The notes beneath the pieces were generated by a model. It did no database searches, had not been told where the DNA came from, and saw only the letters and a list, made by a program, of their open reading frames with translations. The position numbers and the translations under genes were made by a program. A DNA stretch of 64,000 nucleotides. It comes from Saprospiraceae bacterium (GTDB lineage: Bacteria; Bacteroidota; Bacteroidia; Chitinophagales; Saprospiraceae). The DNA is taken from assembly GCA_016718205.1 (NCBI GenBank), contig JADKEB010000033.1, forward strand, positions 654,370 through 718,369. The letters run 5' to 3'. Of this stretch, positions 16,874 to 26,212 are shown one piece after another; positions within the stretch are counted from its first letter, which is position 1; each line of letters opens with the position of its first letter.

Positions 16874-17585
16874 TCAAACCACAATCCCCAGGTGTTTATA
16901 CTTTGTGTTGATCTCATCATAGATCATCTTGCGAAAAATGGTAAAATTGGCATGTGCCATCATCAATGAAAAAGTGCAAACAAATGCTTGTAATGAAATA
17001 TTCAAGAACCTTAATAGTGCTGCTTAGGTCATCGGTGAAAATATATGCCTCTAATAAAATAAAGGATGCATACTGTAAATATGAGGGTAAGACAGCACCT
17101 ACCCAAGAAGATTGTAAAAATAAGTAATCCTGTTGCTTTCTTTTGATCAACATTATAGCTCGGTAGTGCCTATACAAAAAACCAATATTGATGATAAAAG
17201 ATACAATTATTAAGGCTTTCAAACCACCCTTTCCAAAAAAATAAACCGTTTGAAAACTCAAAATATAAATTAGTATCGTGAGGAAAATTTTGGGCGGAGT
17301 AAAGTATGTAAGGAGTAAATTGTAAAATCGCCGCAACCAATAATTGCCTAAACTGCCTGCTTTTGATGCAATAAAATTGGTAAAACCTGTTATAGGAAAT
17401 CTGGCATAGACCTTACCCAAAGCTGCGTCAAAGCTCAGTTTGGAATCCTTTTGCATTTCATCTTCGATGGCAGATGCAAGGTGATCCACCAATTCGTATT
17501 GCACATCAATGTATCTGACGTATTTACTTTTTACAAATGCAAAGAGTGATTGGATTTGTTCTGGGGTCAGTTGTTTTTCTGTCAT
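16874..17585 (-). pseudogene. PadR-partner integral membrane protein, frameshifted near its end
   Basis: The intact frame (222 codons, stop at 16917) starts with a soluble helical domain (LTPEQIQSLFAFVKSKYVRY ... LVDHLASAIEDEM), as in membrane proteins encoded after PadR regulators. Three or more hydrophobic helices follow. After about position 17010 the sequence in this frame becomes unlike a protein end (DDGTCQFYHFSQDDL). The neighbouring frame gives a better end (FLNISLQAFVCTFSLMMAHA ... FRKMIYDEINTKYKHLGIVV, stop 16874-16876). A 1-nt indel near 16990-17030, real or from sequencing, is proposed. The start overlaps the padR stop (ATGA). Confidence 0.6.
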
Positions 17586-17920
17586 ATGGCAGATGGTTTT
17601 AATGGTTTGATCAATAATGACATCTGCTGGAGGTATTCTTCCATTTGTTGAAGTAATGTAATCGCACGTTCATTGCCTTGGGTGGTCAGCCTATAGTATT
17701 TTCTATATCTATTAGCAATCATTCTCGTTTCGGAAGTAAGGATATCTTTGGCTTCCAGCTTGTGCAGCGTAGGATAAAGTGCCCCTTCGGTGAGTTGGAT
17801 GCCATCTTTGGTCATCTCTCTGACTATCTGTGTGATCTGATAGCCATACATCTCACCGTGATCTTTCAGCAACTTGATCACGATAGTGTCCAGACTTCCC
17901 CTCAAAAGATTCGGGTTCAT
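17582..17920 (-). CDS. PadR-family transcriptional regulator
   Basis: The 112-residue product has the PadR winged-helix signature: LLRGSLDTIVIKLLKDHGEM, YGYQITQIV, LTEGALYPTLHKLEAKDIL and RYRKYYRLTTQGNERA. PadR proteins are dimeric repressors, often controlling their own operon. It is co-transcribed with the membrane-protein gene, which overlaps its stop by 4 bp. A -7 box TATATTTG lies 17 bp upstream of the ATG. Autoregulation is likely but inferred. Confidence 0.9.
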   Translation of the reverse strand: MNPNLLRGSLDTIVIKLLKDHGEMYGYQITQIVREMTKDGIQLTEGALYPTLHKLEAKDILTSETRMIANRYRKYYRLTTQGNERAITLLQQMEEYLQQMSLLIKPLKPSAI

Positions 17921-17937
17921 GTTTCAAAATATTTCCA

Positions 17938-17945
17938 CAAATATA
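17938..17945 (-). promoter_or_regulatory. -7 box of the padR unit
   Basis: The minus strand reads TATATTTG, a perfect TAnnTTTG box, 17 bp before the padR ATG. This implies a very short leader. No -33 TTTG is evident. Confidence 0.4.
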
Positions 17946-18147
17946 CATAAGATTCTTAAGTAATTTCAGTTACCAATTTATTTTTTTCCCTGAGTGATAC
18001 ATTTTCATGATTGCAATACATTATTGTAAAAATCAACAATAAAATACTTTTGTTAGATTTTATTTATCATTTCCGCTATTTATTCTGAATGTATCTAAAA
18101 TAAACCTTGTTTTTCAGAATAAAATATGGTGTTTCGTTCATTTGCGT

Positions 18148-18155
18148 TATCTTTG
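18148..18155 (+). promoter_or_regulatory. -7 box of ppc, which decides the start codon
   Basis: TATCTTTG is a perfect -7 box. It lies within the first codons of the longest open frame (from 18142) and 25 bp before the ATG at 18181, so transcription should begin after 18142 and the later ATG is the credible start. Confidence 0.5.
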
Positions 18156-18180
18156 TACTCAAAGCAATCAACTCTTACTC

Positions 18181-20748
18181 ATGCCTGACATACTATCAAG
18201 AAGTCTCCAGCATTTCCATAATGATGTAGCCATCAAGTTTCAGCTATACAACAGCCTTTTTTTGTCGCTTCCATTTCATAAAATTGAAAAGACAGGTATC
18301 CTGCTTTCGCTGCTTCTATCCAACTGTGAAGATGGTTATGCGTATCAAAAGACACCTGAAGAAATCATCGGGAAGTTCTTTGAATCCCATACTGAATTTA
18401 CAGGCAAACAGCAAAAACTGGATCTGCTATTCAGATTTGTTCAGTATATAGAACGACAGATCGTGCTGTTTGACGCATTGGAAGATGCAGCTTACAGCAA
18501 AATCAATGATATGAAAGGCAGTGGTACGCTGAAACAACTGGAAAATGACTATTTTGCAAAAAAGATAAAGGAAGCAGAAAACATCAATCTTAGGGATTTT
18601 TGTGTAAGATTGGTGCTGACGGCACATCCTACACAGTTCTATCCGGGATCTGTACTTGGTATCATCCATGATCTGGCCATTTCACTGAAAAACAATGATA
18701 CTGAGAGTGTCAATCTGCTACTACAACAACTGGGCAAAACCCCTTTTTTAAACAAACAAAAACCCACTCCTTATGATGAAGCGGTGAGTCTGATTTGGTT
18801 TCTCGAAAATATCTTTTACCATAGTATATCTGATATCATCCAGGAGTATAAAGAGAGTTTACCATTTTTAGACCCGGCTTTTCAACCTGTCATCAGGATG
18901 GGTTTCTGGCCCGGTGGCGACAGAGACGGCAACCCATTTGTCAAAGCAGAAACCACTTTCAAGGTGGCCACATCATTGCATTTAGCCTTGCTAAAATGTT
19001 ATTACAGGGATATCAGGAGGATAAAAAGGCGACTCACCTTTAGTGGTGTGGACCAGATCATTTCCAATCTGGAAACTAAGCTATACGAACAGGCATTTTT
19101 AAGAACATCTGAAACTATAAAGGCACCTGAGGACCTGCTCATTCCTTTGGCTGAAATAAAAAAACTACTTGAGGACAATCATAACAGTCTTTTTGTCAAT
19201 ATGGTGACCAGTATGATCGATAAAGTCAATTGTTTTGGGTTGCACTTTGCATTTGTAGATGTCAGACAAGAAAATGCTATACATACCGAAGTGGTAGATA
19301 CTATACTGAAGATCAATGGTCAATTAGAGCATTACAATACACTTGATGATACCCAAAAAGCGGAGTATCTGCTTAGTGCGGATATCTCGATCTCTCCTGA
19401 ATCCATTGATAATGAATTGCATGCTGACACCATTAAGACCATAGCCACCATCCGGAATATTCAGGAACACTATGGCGAGTCTTCATGTCACAGATATATC
19501 ATCAGTCAATGTAGCAGTTATCTGAATGTAATAGAACTCCTTGCCCTGTTTCGATATTCCGGATGGGACAAGAATGGCATCCATGTGGATATCATCCCTT
19601 TGTTCGAAACAATAGATGATCTCGTCAGAGCTCCTGAAATCATGCGAGCCCTTTATGAAACTCCATATTATCGTGAGCACCTCAGCAGAAGACATGACAG
19701 TCAAACGATCATGCTGGGTTTTAGTGATGGCACCAAAGATGGAGGCTACCTGATGGCCAATTGGATGATTTACAGGGCCAAAGAAGAATTGAGCAAACAG
19801 GCCAAACTATATGAACTCGATATCATGTTTTTTGATGGTCGTGGTGGTCCACCTGCACGCGGAGGTGGTAAGACACATAAGTTTTATGCGTCAATGGATA
19901 AAGACATATCCAGTAAAGAAATTCAGCTAACTATTCAGGGTCAGACGGTCAGTTCCAATTTTGGTGTGATAGATTCAGCAAGGTACAATATCGAGCAGCT
20001 CATCAATGCAGGTATTACCAATAATCTGAACCAGGACAGTCAGTCCAACTTTACCGATAAGGAAGAAAACCTGATATTTCACGTGGCTGAAATCAGTCAT
20101 AATGCCTATCTGGAACTAAAAAATCACCCTGATTTTGTAGAATATATGTCGGAGGTCAGTCCACTAAAGTATTTCAGTCAGACCAATGTAGGTAGCAGAC
20201 CAGCCAAAAGAGGAAAAACAGAAAAATTGACTATCAAAGATCTCAGGGCTATACCATTTGTAGCTTCCTGGACGATGATCAAACAAAATGTCCCAGGATT
20301 TTATGGACTTGGTACAGCCTTAGAACAAATAAAGCACGAAGGCAAATTTGAAAAATTTAAGGAACTATACAGAAAGTCTCTTTTTCTGCGTACACTGATA
20401 GACAATAGTGAGATGACTCTATTTAAAACATTTATGCCATTGACAGCTCATGTGGCTGACCATCCTAAATACGGCATCATCAGGAAAAAGATAAATGATG
20501 AGTATCATCTGACAAAAAAGAATCTCTTATTGCTTGGTGACCATGACATGCTGATGCAGGAATATCCGGTGGAAAGAATGTCAGTAGGTATGAGAGAACG
20601 TATCACATTGCCACTCAATACGATACAGCAGTATGCACTCACTCAGTTGATGCACATGGATGATGATGATCCATTGAGACCAACATATATTAAAGTGGTC
20701 ATCCGCTGTGCCTTCGGTATCATCAATGCCGGCAGAAATTCGGCATAA
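18181..20748 (+). CDS. ppc: Phosphoenolpyruvate carboxylase
   Basis: The 855-residue product has the PEP carboxylase landmarks: LTAHPTQ with catalytic His149, GFWPGGDRDGNPFV, QTIMLGFSDGTKDGGY, FFDGRGGPPARGGG (about residues 552-566) and a C-terminal GIINAGRNSA. It carboxylates PEP to oxaloacetate, replenishing the TCA cycle. The sequence is somewhat diverged: the usual SDSNKD loop is SDGTKD and the usual terminal NTG is NSA. The start at 18181 is chosen because the promoter -7 box overlaps the longer frame. It is monocistronic. Confidence 0.93.
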   Translation: MPDILSRSLQHFHNDVAIKFQLYNSLFLSLPFHKIEKTGILLSLLLSNCEDGYAYQKTPEEIIGKFFESHTEFTGKQQKLDLLFRFVQYIERQIVLFDALEDAAYSKINDMKGSGTLKQLENDYFAKKIKEAENINLRDFCVRLVLTAHPTQFYPGSVLGIIHDLAISLKNNDTESVNLLLQQLGKTPFLNKQKPTPYDEAVSLIWFLENIFYHSISDIIQEYKESLPFLDPAFQPVIRMGFWPGGDRDGNPFVKAETTFKVATSLHLALLKCYYRDIRRIKRRLTFSGVDQIISNLETKLYEQAFLRTSETIKAPEDLLIPLAEIKKLLEDNHNSLFVNMVTSMIDKVNCFGLHFAFVDVRQENAIHTEVVDTILKINGQLEHYNTLDDTQKAEYLLSADISISPESIDNELHADTIKTIATIRNIQEHYGESSCHRYIISQCSSYLNVIELLALFRYSGWDKNGIHVDIIPLFETIDDLVRAPEIMRALYETPYYREHLSRRHDSQTIMLGFSDGTKDGGYLMANWMIYRAKEELSKQAKLYELDIMFFDGRGGPPARGGGKTHKFYASMDKDISSKEIQLTIQGQTVSSNFGVIDSARYNIEQLINAGITNNLNQDSQSNFTDKEENLIFHVAEISHNAYLELKNHPDFVEYMSEVSPLKYFSQTNVGSRPAKRGKTEKLTIKDLRAIPFVASWTMIKQNVPGFYGLGTALEQIKHEGKFEKFKELYRKSLFLRTLIDNSEMTLFKTFMPLTAHVADHPKYGIIRKKINDEYHLTKKNLLLLGDHDMLMQEYPVERMSVGMRERITLPLNTIQQYALTQLMHMDDDDPLRPTYIKVVIRCAFGIINAGRNSA

Positions 20749-20859
20749 TGTAGCATGATTTGAGCTATGAGTGATTCGAACAATGAACGATTGTAGCTAT
20801 GAACGACGTACAATTTGATCGTTATGAGCTTTGACTGCCTGTGAGATAAACTGATAATT

Positions 20860-22500
20860 TTAAAAAACCACCTTTAGTCCAGCCATCCCATTGATACCCA
20901 CTGCAGGATATCCATACCATCTTTCAAATTTATTGTGCAGAAGGTTGATACCGCGAATGAAGAAGCCGACTTTTTCTGTAAGATAGTATTTTGCACCAAC
21001 ATTCAGGTCCAGTAGAGCATTGCTTTTGGATGTAGTATTGTTTTTATTGAGATAGGGCAATTGGCTACCAAAATACAAATCTGCTGTCAGTTCCAGTTTT
21101 TCGCCGAGGAGTTTGGAACGCCCGAATACATTGCCCTCGAGGTTTGGAGTATGCCATGCTTCTGGAAGAGTGGACAGCTTAAATATATTTTGATTGATCC
21201 ATCCTCCCAGGCTCAGGTAATCGGATACTTCAAACTCTATATTTCCAGATAAAAATATAATATTGGCATCACTATATAGCATATCAAAGTAACGCACATC
21301 CGACTTTTTATTTATCATAAACATCATGTCTTCGGCATCCTTCAGACCACCGGAAAACTGATAAGTGATAAAGGAGTATTGACCTTTTATCCCGGCATAA
21401 TACTTTCTGAATACAGTATTGATGAGAGAGTCGGGATCATTGGCCAAAAAAGGATTTCTCAAACTGACATTTCTGAAGTGATTGGTGTACTGATCTTGTC
21501 CTACTCCGGCATAGATCTGTAGTACTGGTCCTGCTAAACCATAAGACAGATATATCTCCGGAAACACCGCTGAATTGTCATCACTGCTATACAAGGCATT
21601 GACTCCTGCTTGCAGTATCAGGTTTTTGTATTTTGTCTTGAATGTAGGCTTTAGCACTGCAGTAGTGATGCTCAACTCCTTTTTGCCATTGAATGCTGTA
21701 TAATTGAAATCTCCTTCAATGGAGATGACTGAGTTCTTTTTAAAGAGTTTTTCGAGTTTGACGCCAGCATTCATGCCATTTTCTCTTACACTGGTATTTG
21801 TCATCGACAGATTGTCAACACCAATCCTGAAATCATAGTTGAAATGATACTTTGTAGGTTCAGCATTTGCTATACCTGCTACTATTTCATATCTGTTGAT
21901 GTTGCGGGCTGATTGATCTTTTGAATATAATGTGTCTACTCCGATATCATCATGAAACAAATAACGTTTTCTGAAAGCTGTATTGACGTTTCCATAGAGC
22001 TTCATATTTTCTTTAAGCATGTAGTTTCCGTATATATCAGCGATGGTGTTTCTGTATTGCTGGTAAGGCAGCGTGTTGTTATTGTCGAGTGACTCATACT
22101 GGAGATGGATGCCGGCATCATAGGTCTCTTTTTTGGATGTGTGGTAACCAGCCATCAGTTCAGGATTTTTTCTGATACCATATCCTGCCTGCAGATACCC
22201 TTTTTCTATTTTAAAAGGGGCATCAGGATTCATTGCGAGTGGTTTGATCTGCGGGTCAGGATATTTCAGATTTGCGGGAACGATAGAAATATCATATTTA
22301 TAACTCGGGCTGTACGGTTTTTGCTCGGGAATGACAGGTTTTACATCTGTTTTTCTGGATTCTTCCAGTGTCACTTCAAAGGCCTTGACCACTTCTACCT
22401 GATTGATTTTCAGGTCTGTCTTTGTTGTATCCTTTTGTGAGAAAAGTATTGTTGGCAATACGAAAAATAGGATATTTATATATTTGATGTTAGTTTGCAT
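20860..22500 (-). CDS. Outer-membrane TonB-receptor-like barrel protein (no plug)
   Basis: The 546-residue product has a signal peptide (ILFFVLPTILFSQ), a proline-rich periplasmic segment (about 45-90) and then about 450 residues of alternating strands. Repeated aromatic girdle patterns (KLYGNVNTAFRKRYLF, KNLILQAGVNALYSS, ILFLSGNIEFEVSDYLSLGG) end in a Phe (GLKVVF). No plug domain is visible. It is encoded 32 bp after the TPR protein gene on the same strand, a pairing seen in Bacteroidota. The substrate is unknown. Confidence 0.7.
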   Translation of the reverse strand: MQTNIKYINILFFVLPTILFSQKDTTKTDLKINQVEVVKAFEVTLEESRKTDVKPVIPEQKPYSPSYKYDISIVPANLKYPDPQIKPLAMNPDAPFKIEKGYLQAGYGIRKNPELMAGYHTSKKETYDAGIHLQYESLDNNNTLPYQQYRNTIADIYGNYMLKENMKLYGNVNTAFRKRYLFHDDIGVDTLYSKDQSARNINRYEIVAGIANAEPTKYHFNYDFRIGVDNLSMTNTSVRENGMNAGVKLEKLFKKNSVISIEGDFNYTAFNGKKELSITTAVLKPTFKTKYKNLILQAGVNALYSSDDNSAVFPEIYLSYGLAGPVLQIYAGVGQDQYTNHFRNVSLRNPFLANDPDSLINTVFRKYYAGIKGQYSFITYQFSGGLKDAEDMMFMINKKSDVRYFDMLYSDANIIFLSGNIEFEVSDYLSLGGWINQNIFKLSTLPEAWHTPNLEGNVFGRSKLLGEKLELTADLYFGSQLPYLNKNNTTSKSNALLDLNVGAKYYLTEKVGFFIRGINLLHNKFERWYGYPAVGINGMAGLKVVF

Positions 22501-22532
22501 TTGTTTATGAGTTTATACATTTTTCAATGAAA

Positions 22533-24065
22533 TCAATTGCCACCGGAATGAAATTCCATCAGATTATTGGACGGAGTTTTGATCCTTGTCTTTTGTTTTT
22601 CAAGATCTTCGATAGCTTTTAGCTTGGTTTTTGCGGTGGTTTGCAATTCCTGATCTTCAGGAAAGTTTTCTATCACGGCTTCCAGTGCAGCCCTGGCATT
22701 GAACAGGTCTTTTTTGTCAATATAAATATCAGAAAGCAATATCAATGACTTTGCTATCCAGTACGGATATGCTGTATTTTTTTCATTGGCGAGGTTGCTT
22801 TGTTTTTCTGCTTTTTCTATTTGTTTTTGTTTATACAGGATTTCGGCCATCATGTACCTTGCTTCTGCTGCCTGATTGGTGTTGACCATATCGCCTATAG
22901 ATGCAAATGCTGAAAATGCATTCTCCAGATTATTTTCTTTATACCATGTTTTGGCCAGATAGTAATAAGCGGTGGATTTGTCTTCATTGTCAGCTTTTTT
23001 GCTGTTGACTACGATGTTGGCATGTTTTTTTATGCCTTCACTGTTGGCGTTCCGAAATGCACTTCTGAGAGCTCCTGTGGCAGCCTTAAATTTTTCATCT
23101 TCATCAGTCAGCTGGCTATAATAGAGATCATAGTATCTGTAGGCCTTATCAAATGATTGTGTATAATTGTATGCAATCAATGCCGCCTTCCTTAGTGATT
23201 GTGTATAGAATTCCGAATTGCCGGCTTTTATCAGCAATTCATAATCTTCAAGTCCTGTATCATATTTTTTCAGCAGCGTATTAGATTCGGCCCGATAATA
23301 ATGGGCTTTTATTTTATTGATCCCGGAAGGATATTTTGAAAGATAATTACTGAAACCTGCCACTGCTTTTTCATATTCACCTTCATTGTATCTAATAACT
23401 CCAACCATATACGCCAGAGAGTCTGCAGCAGTATCTGACACCTTGTATCCCGGCAATGAACTCACATAGGAAACATACTCCTCTGATTTTCCAAGGTCAT
23501 TGATATATATCTCCTGAAGACCTAAAATGGCACTTTCTGCTTCTTTCGACGAAGGATTGTTTTGCATCACAGCTTTATATTGTTTAATAGATGTGTTGAG
23601 GTCACCTTTGTTGTAAGCAATCAGACCAAGCTTGAGTAAAGCTCCATTGACCATTGGGCTGGAGCTGTATCTTTGTACAAGATCGGAAAAAACTACATAA
23701 GCATTTTCAACATTATCCATCTCAAAATATGCATCTCCCAACTGCATCAGTGCATCATCGGCATATTCGGAACTGGCATGATTTTTTATAATTTCCTTCA
23801 GGCTTAATATTTTCTCAGAGACATCACCCGTAAGGCCTTCGATGATAGCTTTCTGGTACATGGCATAAACAAAATTTCCTTGTTTTTTATTGATAGCCTG
23901 TGAATAGAATCCTACCGCATCCTGAAATTTTCTGCTTTTAAACAAACAGTCACCTGTGCGTATGATCGCATCCGGCCAGATTTTGTTACTCAGATCTTTG
24001 TTTATTAAAGCTGTAGAATTCAAATTGAAGCCTACAAGCACATTTTTTGAAGCTTTTTTCGGCAT
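22533..24065 (-). CDS. TPR-repeat protein, 3' portion (frameshifted from the upstream frame)
   Basis: This frame encodes about 500 residues of tetratricopeptide repeats (for example ALMQLGDAYFEMDNVENAYV, KAHYYRAESNTLLKKYDTGL, ARYMMAEILYKQKQIEKAEK) and ends NNLMEFHSGGN. Its apparent Met start lies inside the previous frame, and its first residues continue the repeat broken there. It is therefore the second half of one protein of about 1,020 residues. True coding in this frame begins near the T runs at 24043-24048 or 24054-24059. It precedes the outer-membrane barrel gene and is likely co-transcribed. Confidence 0.75.
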   Translation of the reverse strand: MPKKASKNVLVGFNLNSTALINKDLSNKIWPDAIIRTGDCLFKSRKFQDAVGFYSQAINKKQGNFVYAMYQKAIIEGLTGDVSEKILSLKEIIKNHASSEYADDALMQLGDAYFEMDNVENAYVVFSDLVQRYSSSPMVNGALLKLGLIAYNKGDLNTSIKQYKAVMQNNPSSKEAESAILGLQEIYINDLGKSEEYVSYVSSLPGYKVSDTAADSLAYMVGVIRYNEGEYEKAVAGFSNYLSKYPSGINKIKAHYYRAESNTLLKKYDTGLEDYELLIKAGNSEFYTQSLRKAALIAYNYTQSFDKAYRYYDLYYSQLTDEDEKFKAATGALRSAFRNANSEGIKKHANIVVNSKKADNEDKSTAYYYLAKTWYKENNLENAFSAFASIGDMVNTNQAAEARYMMAEILYKQKQIEKAEKQSNLANEKNTAYPYWIAKSLILLSDIYIDKKDLFNARAALEAVIENFPEDQELQTTAKTKLKAIEDLEKQKTRIKTPSNNLMEFHSGGN

Positions 24066-25647
24066 TCCAGTATTCTTTCAGCATCAGGTAGTTGTATCCT
24101 TGAGTGTAATGGGCACTGATGGGAGATGATTCATCAGGCAGGCCATCAAGGCCATTGGAGATATCAAAATAGTCATCAAATCCTTTGATAGAAGCTTTGT
24201 AATTGCCCTTTTCATGTTGGATTTGACTGATCCAGAATGTATTTTGAGCTTGCACCGTTTTGCTGAGATTAAACTTTTTGGATTTCTCAAAAGCCTTCAA
24301 TGCATCATCAGGCATACCACTATTGTACGCCTGCATTCCAAGTTTCAATGCGGCATTTTGATACACCAGTTTTATCTTGTCTGTGGTAGATGACATACCA
24401 TCTATTATTTGCATCACAGCGGTATAGTCGCTCATATTTTCAAGCAATTCGCCCACTATTCTGTCAGATTCCTTGTAATACGGAGATGATTTATCAATTT
24501 TGGATAGCGTATTGATGGCTTCCCGTTCAAATCCTGCTTCAGCTGACAGTTTTCCATAATTAAATGTGGCTTCTTCCTGCATTTTTTTCTCAAAAGTCAT
24601 CTGAGAGACTTTTTTAAATGCGGCTCTCGCCGAAGTCAGGTCACCTGTCCTGTAGTAACAATCTGCGAGATAATAATTGACAAGTTGTCCGAGTCTATTC
24701 TCCAGAAGGTGCAATTCTCTGAAGTTTTTGGTGGCATCTGCATATTTTTTTAATTGGTACTGAGTGAATGCTAATTGAAAAAATTCTTCCACAGTGAGCT
24801 TTTCAGTATTTGCTTCATAATATTCGAGATGTGGCAGTGCTTTACCATAATTTTCCGTATTAAAATAAGCCTGGCCGGTCAATTGTCTTATTTCTTTTCT
24901 GTTGCGCAGATTATTATCGCTGAGTGCTTCTTCGCCTTGCTGGATGACCTTATCATAATGTTTTTGGGCAAAGTATATCTGTGCCAGATAGAATGGTATA
25001 AATGATCTGTATGTATCAGAATTTTTTACCTTTTCAAATGATGCAATAGCCCCATTGTAATTTCCTGTAAAATAATCACTAAGACCATTGTAGTAATTAC
25101 CCGGATAATAAAATTCGTTCCTGATTTCCTTTATTTCGTTGAATTCACTTTTGGCCTCCTTAAATTCTTTTAATGCAAAATGTGCATAGCCTTTTTTGAA
25201 ACCCGATTCACTCTTGTCATAGTCTGAAAGCTTTTCTGCATCTACCATAGCATAGGTATCAATACATTTTTTAAACCATCTCTTATTGTAATAGTAACTT
25301 CCTAATTCAAGGATGGCTGGGGTAGTGGTAGGGTCAGGATATTTTTCAGATATAAATGTAAGTAATTCGTTTTCGCCACTGGGCAAATCAAGTCTGATCC
25401 CTGAAATGCCATACATAGCACCCGCATCGTCCTTTAGCATCGAAAAATCAAAATCAGCGACAGGAGCCACCTGATGAATGAACTTGTTTTGAGCATATCT
25501 GGTCGGTCCGAAAAGATTTTGGCTGAAAAAGTATTGCCCCATCTTGTAGTCAGAAAGTCTGTCAATGCTCGCTGCATTTTCCTGCCCGAAACCATAAGCC
25601 TGATATATGACGGTGATTGTGAATATGATGGAAACTGTACGCATCAT
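23986..25647 (-). CDS. TPR-repeat protein, 5' portion with signal peptide
   Basis: The frame starts MMRTVSIIFTITVIYQAYGF, a signal peptide, followed by tetratricopeptide repeats (YKMGQYFFSQNLF, LELGSYYYNKRWFKKCIDTY, FYLAQIYFAQKHYDKVIQQG). The repeats run until the frame leaves coding sequence after EYWNAEKSF and ends with an unrelated tail. Removing one A from either of two A6 runs (minus strand) joins it to the 3' portion as EKSFKNVLVGF or EKASKNVLVGF. The whole protein would be an exported, periplasmic or outer-membrane-associated TPR scaffold. Whether the break is real is unresolved. Confidence 0.75.
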   Translation of the reverse strand: MMRTVSIIFTITVIYQAYGFGQENAASIDRLSDYKMGQYFFSQNLFGPTRYAQNKFIHQVAPVADFDFSMLKDDAGAMYGISGIRLDLPSGENELLTFISEKYPDPTTTPAILELGSYYYNKRWFKKCIDTYAMVDAEKLSDYDKSESGFKKGYAHFALKEFKEAKSEFNEIKEIRNEFYYPGNYYNGLSDYFTGNYNGAIASFEKVKNSDTYRSFIPFYLAQIYFAQKHYDKVIQQGEEALSDNNLRNRKEIRQLTGQAYFNTENYGKALPHLEYYEANTEKLTVEEFFQLAFTQYQLKKYADATKNFRELHLLENRLGQLVNYYLADCYYRTGDLTSARAAFKKVSQMTFEKKMQEEATFNYGKLSAEAGFEREAINTLSKIDKSSPYYKESDRIVGELLENMSDYTAVMQIIDGMSSTTDKIKLVYQNAALKLGMQAYNSGMPDDALKAFEKSKKFNLSKTVQAQNTFWISQIQHEKGNYKASIKGFDDYFDISNGLDGLPDESSPISAHYTQGYNYLMLKEYWNAEKSFKKCACRLQFEFYSFNKQRSE

Positions 25648-25948
25648 TATATTAAAAGTTTATTTTTTTGCAAAAAAAACATCAAATTGTAGTTTGATGA
25701 GTGTATTATAATAAAACGCAAAATTATATAAAATATTACGAATAGTTATAATAAGAAAGGACAAATTAAGTTTTTTTATAAAATTTTAAATACTTAAAAT
25801 CAACAAATTATGGATAAATATTTTTGATTTTTTTAATTTGAAATAAACGTGATTTTAAATCAAACAATTGGCATATATTTACATCGATTTTTTCTAATGA
25901 TGGAATGTTTAACAATATGTTGCATCGACCTTTAAATAAGATATATAA

Positions 25949-26207
25949 GAGTATGTTTAAACTTTTATCATTTGGCTCCAAGCGGCAAATTTAATTTTAT
26001 CCAGCGTTATATTTTTCGGCGTACCGCGTCAAGCTACGCTTGAACTTCCGACTATATTCAGTATTCGCTGCGAGCAGCTGCTCGCAGTTCCTTCTTTATT
26101 GAGTAAAGTATTTTACTCAATTCTCGTCACAGACGAGACCATTCAGTCATCTTGTCCAAAATTAAATTTCCTCGCTTTCGCTCAAACATAAAAATTTAAA
26201 CATACTC
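25949..26207. mobile_element. MITE-like element 1 (GAGTATG ends, hairpin-rich core)
   Basis: The left end GAGTATGTTTAAACTTTT and right end AAAATTTAAACATACTC are inverted, and TAA flanks both sides as a 3-bp target duplication. The core differs from elements 2 and 3. It has a second nested inverted repeat (about 25980-25999 and 26158-26177, AAATTTAATTTT) and a row of hairpins: TCAAGC/GCTTGA near 26030, the perfect palindrome CTGCGAGCAGCTGCTCGCAG (26068-26087), GAGTAAA/TTTACTC (26101-26118) and CTCGT/ACGAG (26123-26137). It ends 5 bp before the GT39 start codon. The rest of the gap 25648-25948 is AT-rich with no gene seen. Confidence 0.6.
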
Positions 26208-26212
26208 TAAGA

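Noticed and set aside
24043..24059. Programmed -1 ribosomal frameshift in the TPR gene
   Set aside because: The A6-G heptamer is not in the A-AAA-AAG phase of the upstream frame and the required change is +1, so a classical -1 signal does not fit.
25741..25948. Possible replication origin in an AT-rich gap
   Set aside because: AT richness alone; no DnaA-box cluster (TTATCCACA) and no dnaA, dnaN or gidA neighbours.
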